This document shows, in pieces, positions 59,107 to 64,000 of a DNA stretch of 64,000 bases. Numbering within the stretch: the stretch's first letter is position 1; each line of letters starts with the position of its first letter. Both the position numbers and the translations under genes were made by a program. The stretch is taken from positions 17,924 through 81,923 of the forward strand of contig CALUCE010000009.1 in NCBI GenBank assembly GCA_943914475.1. Direction: 5' to 3'. Under the pieces are notes generated by a model. It had not been told where the DNA came from, did no database searches, and worked only from the letters and a program-made list of their open reading frames with translations. The DNA is from an uncultured Anaerococcus sp. Its GTDB lineage: Bacteria > Bacillota > Clostridia > Tissierellales > Peptoniphilaceae.

Positions 59107-59532
59107 TTAATTTAAAATCTCCATACTTATATAGTATACCTTATCTTGGTACACAATTTTAGCCCAATTATTATCTTCACCTATATTTTTTTCTAAAATT
59201 TTTATTTCTGTACCAGCTTCTATTTGTTCCACAACATTATCGCCAAATTCTGGTGTTGATCTTATATTTATTGGATTTTGAGTTAGATAGGACTCTTCTT
59301 CTTGATTTTCGTCAGTATTTTCTGTTTTCTTTTTATCTTCTTTTTTTTCGTCCTTTTTGTCTTCTTCTTTCTTATCAGACTTTTCCTTATCTTCTTTGGA
59401 ATCTTCAGAGCTTATATCATCAAAAACACTTTCTATTGGTAGGTTTTTGCTTTCATAATGCTCTTCTTCCTTACATCCAGCCAAAGTGAAAGTAAAAGCC
59501 AACATTAGGGCTATTATATTTTTCTTTTTCAA
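59107..59532 (-). CDS. Small SH3-domain lipoprotein
   Basis: A 141-residue predicted lipoprotein: signal ending LAGC (Cys20), then a highly charged Lys/Glu/Asp linker from about residue 40 to 80, and a C-terminal bacterial SH3 fold (QNPINIRSTPEFGDNVVEQI, AGTEIKILEKN, WAKIVYQDKVYYISMEIL). SH3b domains often bind peptidoglycan or act in cell-wall-associated proteins. It sits between the capsule phosphatase and apt, 3 bases after the former. Function beyond the cell wall link is not evident. Confidence 0.82.
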   Translation of the reverse strand: MKKKNIIALMLAFTFTLAGCKEEEHYESKNLPIESVFDDISSEDSKEDKEKSDKKEEDKKDEKKEDKKKTENTDENQEEESYLTQNPINIRSTPEFGDNVVEQIEAGTEIKILEKNIGEDNNWAKIVYQDKVYYISMEILN

Positions 59533-59535
59533 TTC

Positions 59536-60318
59536 TTACCTCCAAAACTCATACCATTTTTTCTTAGGCTTTTTCTTTTCTGAAGTTTTTATTACCTGAT
59601 CATATTCTGAAGAAATATATTGGTCCTTTATTATCTTTGTAGGATTTATATCTGTAAGCTCTTTAACCTTTTCATCCCCCACTATGGTTTTCAAGGCTTC
59701 AAGCTCTTCTCTCACATCAGGACTTCTCCACTCACTTTGGTGGGCATCAGTTCCTACCAAATGAATCATATTTCTCTTTAGCATTTCTTCTGATAAATCC
59801 TTAGTAGCAGCTGATGTTATAGATGACAAATTCATCTGCAAGAGACATCCAGTTTTTATAAAGTCATATAGCCAGCCTATATCTCTTTTTATATAGTCGT
59901 ATCTTTCAGGATGTGCAATTATAGGTATATATCCCTCAAGTTGCATCTGATAAAAGATTTCTTTAGCATAAATTGGCTTGGTAGAAAAAGGAAGCTCACA
60001 AAGTACATACCTAGAATTGTTAAGTCTTAGAATCTCTCCTTTTCCAAGTAAATTCATGGTATTTTCATTTATTTGAATCTCATTACCAGGATAAAGCTCA
60101 AAGTCAATATCCTCTTCTGACAGTCTATTTTTTAAAATCTCAAGCTTTTCTTTTATCTTATCTCCAGTAACCAGATATCTTCCCTCATCATAGTGAGATG
60201 TAAGGATGGCTCCCTTGTATCCCACATCCTTATAGATTTTTATCATCTCTATAGATTCATCAATAGACCTAGATCCATCATCCTCCCCGAAGATTAAATG
60301 ACAATGAGTATCATACAT
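59536..60318 (-). CDS. CpsB/CapC-type PHP-family tyrosine-protein phosphatase
   Basis: CpsB phosphatases dephosphorylate the BY-kinase that regulates capsule or exopolysaccharide polymerisation. The 260-residue protein has the PHP metal motif YDTHCHLIFGEDDG at the start (His5, His7), NEIQINENT, IAHPERYDYI and HLVGTDAHQSEWR near residue 195. It lies directly after cpsD and wzz, the usual trio, 11 bases downstream of the kinase gene. The basic tail KKKPKKKWYEFWR is unusual. Confidence 0.92.
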   Translation of the reverse strand: MYDTHCHLIFGEDDGSRSIDESIEMIKIYKDVGYKGAILTSHYDEGRYLVTGDKIKEKLEILKNRLSEEDIDFELYPGNEIQINENTMNLLGKGEILRLNNSRYVLCELPFSTKPIYAKEIFYQMQLEGYIPIIAHPERYDYIKRDIGWLYDFIKTGCLLQMNLSSITSAATKDLSEEMLKRNMIHLVGTDAHQSEWRSPDVREELEALKTIVGDEKVKELTDINPTKIIKDQYISSEYDQVIKTSEKKKPKKKWYEFWR

Positions 60319-60329
60319 AAGATAATCTC

Positions 60330-60986
60330 CTAATAGTATCTACCATACTTAGTATTTTCTTTTTTAACAAAGGATAATACAACTCCTAATATTCTTCCAT
60401 TCACAGCTTCTATATTTTCAATAGCAGCCTTCAATTCTTCTTTTTTAGTTTGGTTTGATTTTGCCACCATAAGCACACCATCTGCCACTGTAGAAAGTAT
60501 AGCTGCATCAGTAATAATTCCTACAGGAGGAGTATCAATGATTATATAATCATAAGAATCTTCCAAAGATGATAACATATTCTTCATGGCATCAGAAGAT
60601 AATATCTCAGCAGGATTTGGTGGTATCGGCCCACTTAGTAGTATATCAAGGTTTTCTTCTTGATATCCTCTCATAATAGCATAAGAAGTATCTTTTTTAC
60701 TTAACAAAACATTTGTAAGTCCCATATTGTTTTCAATCTTAAGCTCTTTATGAACAGAAGGATTCCTCAAATCACAGTCCATCAAAAGAACTTTCATATT
60801 ATTTTGAGCAAAAGATTTAGCCAAGTTTATAGCTATGGTAGTCTTGGCTTCGTTAGGTACCGATGAAGTTACCACAATCTTTTTTAACTTATGATCTATA
60901 TCTGAAAACTGTATATTCGTTCTTAAAGTTCTAATAGCCTCATCATAAGCAGAGGTATTAGAATAGTAATGATGCTTTTTCGCCAT
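60330..60986 (-). CDS. CpsD/CapB-type bacterial tyrosine kinase
   Basis: BY-kinases autophosphorylate on C-terminal Tyr residues and regulate polysaccharide export with Wzz. The 218-residue protein has the N-terminal activating region (AYDEAIRTLRTNIQFS), a Walker A-like SSVPNEAKTT (Lys48) in which the usual Gly before Lys is Ala, LLMDCDLRNPS (Walker A'), and Walker B YIIIDTPPVG. The C-terminus ends in a short Tyr cluster, KYGRYY. It begins 8 bases after wzz. Confidence 0.92.
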   Translation of the reverse strand: MAKKHHYYSNTSAYDEAIRTLRTNIQFSDIDHKLKKIVVTSSVPNEAKTTIAINLAKSFAQNNMKVLLMDCDLRNPSVHKELKIENNMGLTNVLLSKKDTSYAIMRGYQEENLDILLSGPIPPNPAEILSSDAMKNMLSSLEDSYDYIIIDTPPVGIITDAAILSTVADGVLMVAKSNQTKKEELKAAIENIEAVNGRILGVVLSFVKKENTKYGRYY

Positions 60987-60994
60987 AATCTCTC

Positions 60995-61675
60995 CTATAA
61001 CCTTCTATCTGGAATCATACCAATCACAGGTAACCCAAACTCAGAAGTAATATCTTCAGCCGTCTTTATAGTAGTATCTGTCATCAATTTAATCACTGAT
61101 ACAAACATACTTAATATAAAACCTAAAACAAAACCTATGGCAGTATTTTTAACTATCTTTGGTGATGAAGGTTTATCAGCAACTATAGCCTTATCTAGGA
61201 TTTGAACATTATCAACCTTCATAATCTTCACTATAGAATCTTTAAATACGTTGGATGTTTCATTGGCAATATCAGCTGCTCTTTCTGGTATAGTATCGAC
61301 AACTTTTACCTCAAATATCTCAGTATCATTCTTTGACTCAACTGAAACCATATCTGAAAAATCTTCATAGTCAATATCCAAGTCAAGATTATTTATAACT
61401 TGATCTGCTATACCTCTTGTCTTGATTATCTCAGTATAGGTACCTACAAGCTTTTGGTTAACTTGTATTTCATTAAGTTGTACATTAGATTGGTTATCAT
61501 TATTTTCCTCGCTATTTACTATTAGTGAAACAGATGACTCATACTTTGGAGTAATCAAAAACTCTGACACAGCAAACACCAAAGTTCCAAACAATATTCC
61601 AAAAAGAATATACTTGATAAAGTTTTTCTTTATCACATCCCACAATTCCACCAGATCAATTTCTTTTTCTTCCAT
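60995..61675 (-). CDS. Wzz/YveK-type chain-length regulator (BY-kinase modulator)
   Basis: A 226-residue membrane protein with one hydrophobic segment at about residues 18-37 and another near the C-terminus (about 175-195), enclosing an extracellular domain, the polysaccharide co-polymerase layout. The opening DLVELWDVIKKNFIKYIL and the proline-rich end of the loop, AIVADKPSSPKIVKNTAIG, are family features. It is the first gene of the wzz-cpsD-cpsB-SH3-apt unit. AAAGGAG precedes the ATG. Confidence 0.92.
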   Translation of the reverse strand: MEEKEIDLVELWDVIKKNFIKYILFGILFGTLVFAVSEFLITPKYESSVSLIVNSEENNDNQSNVQLNEIQVNQKLVGTYTEIIKTRGIADQVINNLDLDIDYEDFSDMVSVESKNDTEIFEVKVVDTIPERAADIANETSNVFKDSIVKIMKVDNVQILDKAIVADKPSSPKIVKNTAIGFVLGFILSMFVSVIKLMTDTTIKTAEDITSEFGLPVIGMIPDRRL

Positions 61676-61753
61676 TTCGTCTCCTTTAAATTAATTCATT
61701 TCATAAATAATAAATCACATTTGGCTAATATTTTAATATTGGACGCTATTGCA

Positions 61754-61759
61754 ATTATA
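61754..61759 (-). promoter_or_regulatory. Promoter -10 of the wzz-cpsD-cpsB unit
   Basis: On the minus strand TATAAT (in TATAGTATAATTG) lies about 80 bases before the wzz ATG; TTCATT at 17 bases is a weak -35. The 61676-61949 gene-free stretch otherwise holds the terminator at 61855-61883 and AT-rich sequence. Confidence 0.5.
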
Positions 61760-61854
61760 CTATAAATCGATGATTAAATGAATTATTTTTATAAAAATAA
61801 TCGTTTTAATTGCTTATAAATTAACTTCTCTTACTAAGATATATTTAATTAAAA

Positions 61855-61883
61855 ACTCTCCTATATCTCTATACTAGGAGAGT
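61855..61883 (-). terminator. Terminator downstream of the rfbD region
   Basis: ACTCTCCTA pairs perfectly with TAGGAGAGT around an 11-base loop; on the minus strand TTTTAATT follows. It separates the decayed rfb genes from the wzz promoter. Confidence 0.8.
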
Positions 61884-61949
61884 ACATTTAATTATTATTA
61901 AATAATATTAATAAAAACAACTCAGTATCTATATATTAATAAATTAACG

Positions 61950-62863
61950 TTAGAAACAACTTATTTTTAGATATCTTCTAACTGCATCTTTCCAATTTGG
62001 AAGTAAATTAAATCCATTGTGAATCAATTTATTGCAATCTAAACGACTGTTTTGGGGTCTTAAAGCTTTTGATAGTCCAAACTCTTCAGTTGATACTGGG
62101 ATTACATTTGTTTTTAATCCATATTGTTTATATATTTCAACGCAAAAATCATACCAACTAATATAATCACCATCATTTGTTGCATGATAATAACCATACT
62201 TATCTGTCTTACTCATATCAACTAATAACTTTGCTAAATCATAGCAATAAGTGGGCCTTCCAAATTGATCATTTACGACCCTTACTTCCTCATGGTTCTT
62301 TCCAACTTCTATCATAGTTTTAACAAAATTATTACCGTTTAGTACAAAAACCCAAGAGATTCTAACAATAAAGTATTTTTCTAGTAGATTACTTACAGCA
62401 ATTTCACCTTCTAGCTTACTTTTTCCATACACATTTAGAGGGTGATAATTTTTGTAATCAGGTTCCCATGGATTAGTCCCCTGACTATCAAATACATAGT
62501 CCGTTGAAATGTATATCATTTTACAGTCTAAATTTTTACATGCTTCAGCAATAAATCTAGTTCCATCAGCATTGACTTGCATAACTTTGCCATAATTTTC
62601 TTCCCCCTCAGCTGCGTCTACTGCAGTCCAAGCAGCACAATGAATAACAACATCTGGATTCATTTCATTTAGTACATTATTAACATCACTTTTTTTGTAA
62701 TATCAAGTGGTATATATTTAACCTTATTTGAAATAACACAATCTAAATTTCAGGTATAAGTTGATGATAAATCTGAACCAACACAATCATAACATCTTGA
62801 TTCTATTTCTTTGACAACTTCATATCCCAGCTGTCCATTTATTCCTGTAACAAAATATTTCAT
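61950..62863 (-). pseudogene. rfbD: dTDP-4-dehydrorhamnose reductase, broken by a stop and a frameshift
   Basis: RfbD does the last step of dTDP-L-rhamnose synthesis. An N-terminal part starts at the ATG at 62861-62863 (MKYFVTGINGQLGYEVVKEI, with the NAD-binding GxxGxxG) and runs to a TGA at codon 38 (62750-62752). Homology resumes in another frame after a run of seven A residues (62690-62696 on the plus strand as T); one more A would restore it. The remaining 237-residue frame has STDYVFDSQGTNPW, the catalytic YGKSKLEGE and GRPTYCYDLAKLL, but lacks the NAD-binding start. Two lesions make it inactive as read. GAGG precedes the ATG. A homopolymer sequencing error could explain the frameshift but not the TGA. 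Confidence 0.87.
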
Positions 62864-62882
62864 TATATATAAACCTCATTGA

Positions 62883-63956
62883 CTAAAATTTAGATCTTGT
62901 ACTATACATATCTTCATAGTATTTTTGATAATTACCACTTGTTACATTCTTTATCCATTCTTCATTTTCTAGATACCAGTCAATTGTTATTATGATACCT
63001 TCCTCAAATGGAGTTTCTGGATACCAACCAAGGTCATTTTTTATCTTTGTTGGATCAATTCCATATCTTCTATTATGTCCAAGTCGATCATCCACATGTT
63101 TTATCAAATTTTCCGAAATATTTTCATCTTTTAATTTTTCATTTAAATGTGTAATAATTGATTTAACAATATAAATATTTGGGTGTTCGTTATGACCACC
63201 AATATTATAAACTTCTCCGTTTTTACCATTATTGCAAACTAAATCTATAGCTTTACAATGATCCTCTACATAGAGCCAATCTCTAATCTGCATACCGTCA
63301 CCATATATTGGAAGATCTTTGTGGCTTTTTGCATTATTTATAATAAGTGGAATCAGTTTCTCAGGAAATTGGTATGGTACATAGTTATTAGAACATCTAG
63401 TAATATTTGTTGGCATACCATAAGTGTAATGAAAAGCCTGTACAAATAAATCTGCTGTTGTTTTAGAAGAACTATATGGGCTATGTGGATTCAAAGGTGT
63501 ATTTTCAGTAAAGTATCCATCTGGTCCAAGTGTACCATATACCTCATCAATACTTACTTGAACAAATTTCTTTCCACTTTTCCAAGTTTTATTTTTAGAG
63601 TCATACCAAAACTCTTTTAATCTTTGCAACAAGTTTACTGTACCCTTTACGTTGGTTTCAACAAAAATTTCAGGATTTAATATAGAACGATCAACATGAG
63701 ATTCTACTGCAAAATATATTACATAATCAAAATCATATTTTTCAAATAACTCTGTTACGAGTTTTTTATCGCAAATATCCCCATGAACAAAAATATGACG
63801 AGAGTAATTTTCTACACCTTTTAAGTTTTCTAAATTACCAGCATATGTTAGTTTATCTAAATTAACAAATAAAATATCGTCATACTTATTCAGCATATAT
63901 TAAACAAAATTTGAACCTATAAAACCAGCACATCCAGTTATTAAATATTTTTTCAT
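62883..63956 (-). pseudogene. rfbB: dTDP-glucose 4,6-dehydratase, broken by an early in-frame stop
   Basis: RfbB makes dTDP-4-keto-6-deoxyglucose, the second step of dTDP-rhamnose synthesis. An ATG at 63954-63956 begins MKKYLITGCAGFIGSNFV, the usual Rossmann start, then codon 19 is TAA (63900-63902); the same frame continues as YMLNKYDDILFVNLD and the rest of the enzyme for 337 codons. VSIDEVYG, the catalytic PYSSSKTTADL (Tyr and Lys), and GDGMQIRDWLYVEDH are intact. Restarting at the Met two codons after the stop would lose the NAD-binding loop. The stop probably replaced Lys or Gln. rfbD follows by 19 bases. Confidence 0.87.
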
Positions 63957-64000
63957 TATTCTCTTATTTATATATATTCTTTATATTAAAACTACTAAAT

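Noticed and set aside
61950..63956. TGA/TAA recoding in the rfb genes
   Set aside because: All other genes in the window end normally at TGA or TAA and none requires readthrough, and rfbD also needs a frameshift, so plain inactivation is simpler.

Overview
This AT-rich, low-GC window reads as a chromosomal segment of an anaerobic Firmicute, most likely of the Peptoniphilaceae/Anaerococcus type. The evidence is A/T-biased codon use, strong AGGAGG-type ribosome binding sites, many short U-tailed hairpin terminators, a glycine-radical ribonucleotide reductase with no aerobic enzyme in view, GatCAB and MurT/GatD, several ECF S-components, and CtsR, CsoR and NrdR type operators. The genus is inferred from gene content only. 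No insertion sequence, prophage or CRISPR array was seen.

Layout. 1-5.7 kb: housekeeping operon deoD-glmU-prs-pth-mfd (minus strand; mfd runs off the left edge). 5.7-8.2 kb: rpiB-tkt. 8.3-9.7 kb: murC (plus). 9.8-12.2 kb: purC then purB, with a purC leader holding a small ORF and a terminator-like hairpin. 12.3-15 kb: acpS-nnrD fusion, alr and mazF as overlapping genes. 15.1-22.8 kb: pcrA-ligA-gatC-gatA-gatB, with yerC before it. 22.8-26.5 kb: fhs and murT-gatD. 26.7-30.9 kb: a holin-like membrane protein, acylphosphatase, copper module copA-csoR with a candidate nested copZ start, and an Asp23 protein. 30.9-33.4 kb: queT under a preQ1 riboswitch, a C39 peptidase, tRNA-Lys and an ECF S-component. 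33.4-37.5 kb: DUF4298, ldh, a duplicated lipoprotein with an FMN-attachment-like motif, DegV and DUF1836. 38-41.7 kb: rlmD and a nuclease-helicase fusion. 41.8-47.5 kb: rbsRKDACB. 47.6-51.1 kb: nitroreductase, folT under a THF riboswitch, ClC and AlkD. 51.1-54.4 kb: nrdD-nrdG and a deoxyribosyltransferase behind two NrdR boxes. 54.6-54.8 kb: a GC-rich intergenic repeat cluster. 54.9-58.5 kb: dnaJ(cbpA)-clpB behind a CtsR box. 58.6-61.7 kb: capsule-regulation genes wzz-cpsD-cpsB, an SH3 lipoprotein and apt. 61.9-64 kb: rfbB and rfbD, both carrying inactivating lesions.

How they fit together. Ribose and nucleotide metabolism recurs: ribose import and phosphorylation (rbs), interconversion (rpiB, tkt), PRPP synthesis (prs), purine synthesis (purB, purC, fhs), salvage (apt, deoD, deoxyribosyltransferase) and deoxynucleotide supply (nrdDG). 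A second theme is the cell wall and surface: glmU, murC, alr, murT-gatD, capsule kinase/phosphatase and the damaged rhamnose genes. The most striking observations are the candidate second start for CopZ inside copA, the AcpS-NnrD fusion without an epimerase domain, the duplicated lipoprotein with one intact and one degenerate flavinylation motif, the GC-rich repeat cluster, and the decayed dTDP-rhamnose genes. No clearly new multi-gene system was recognised.
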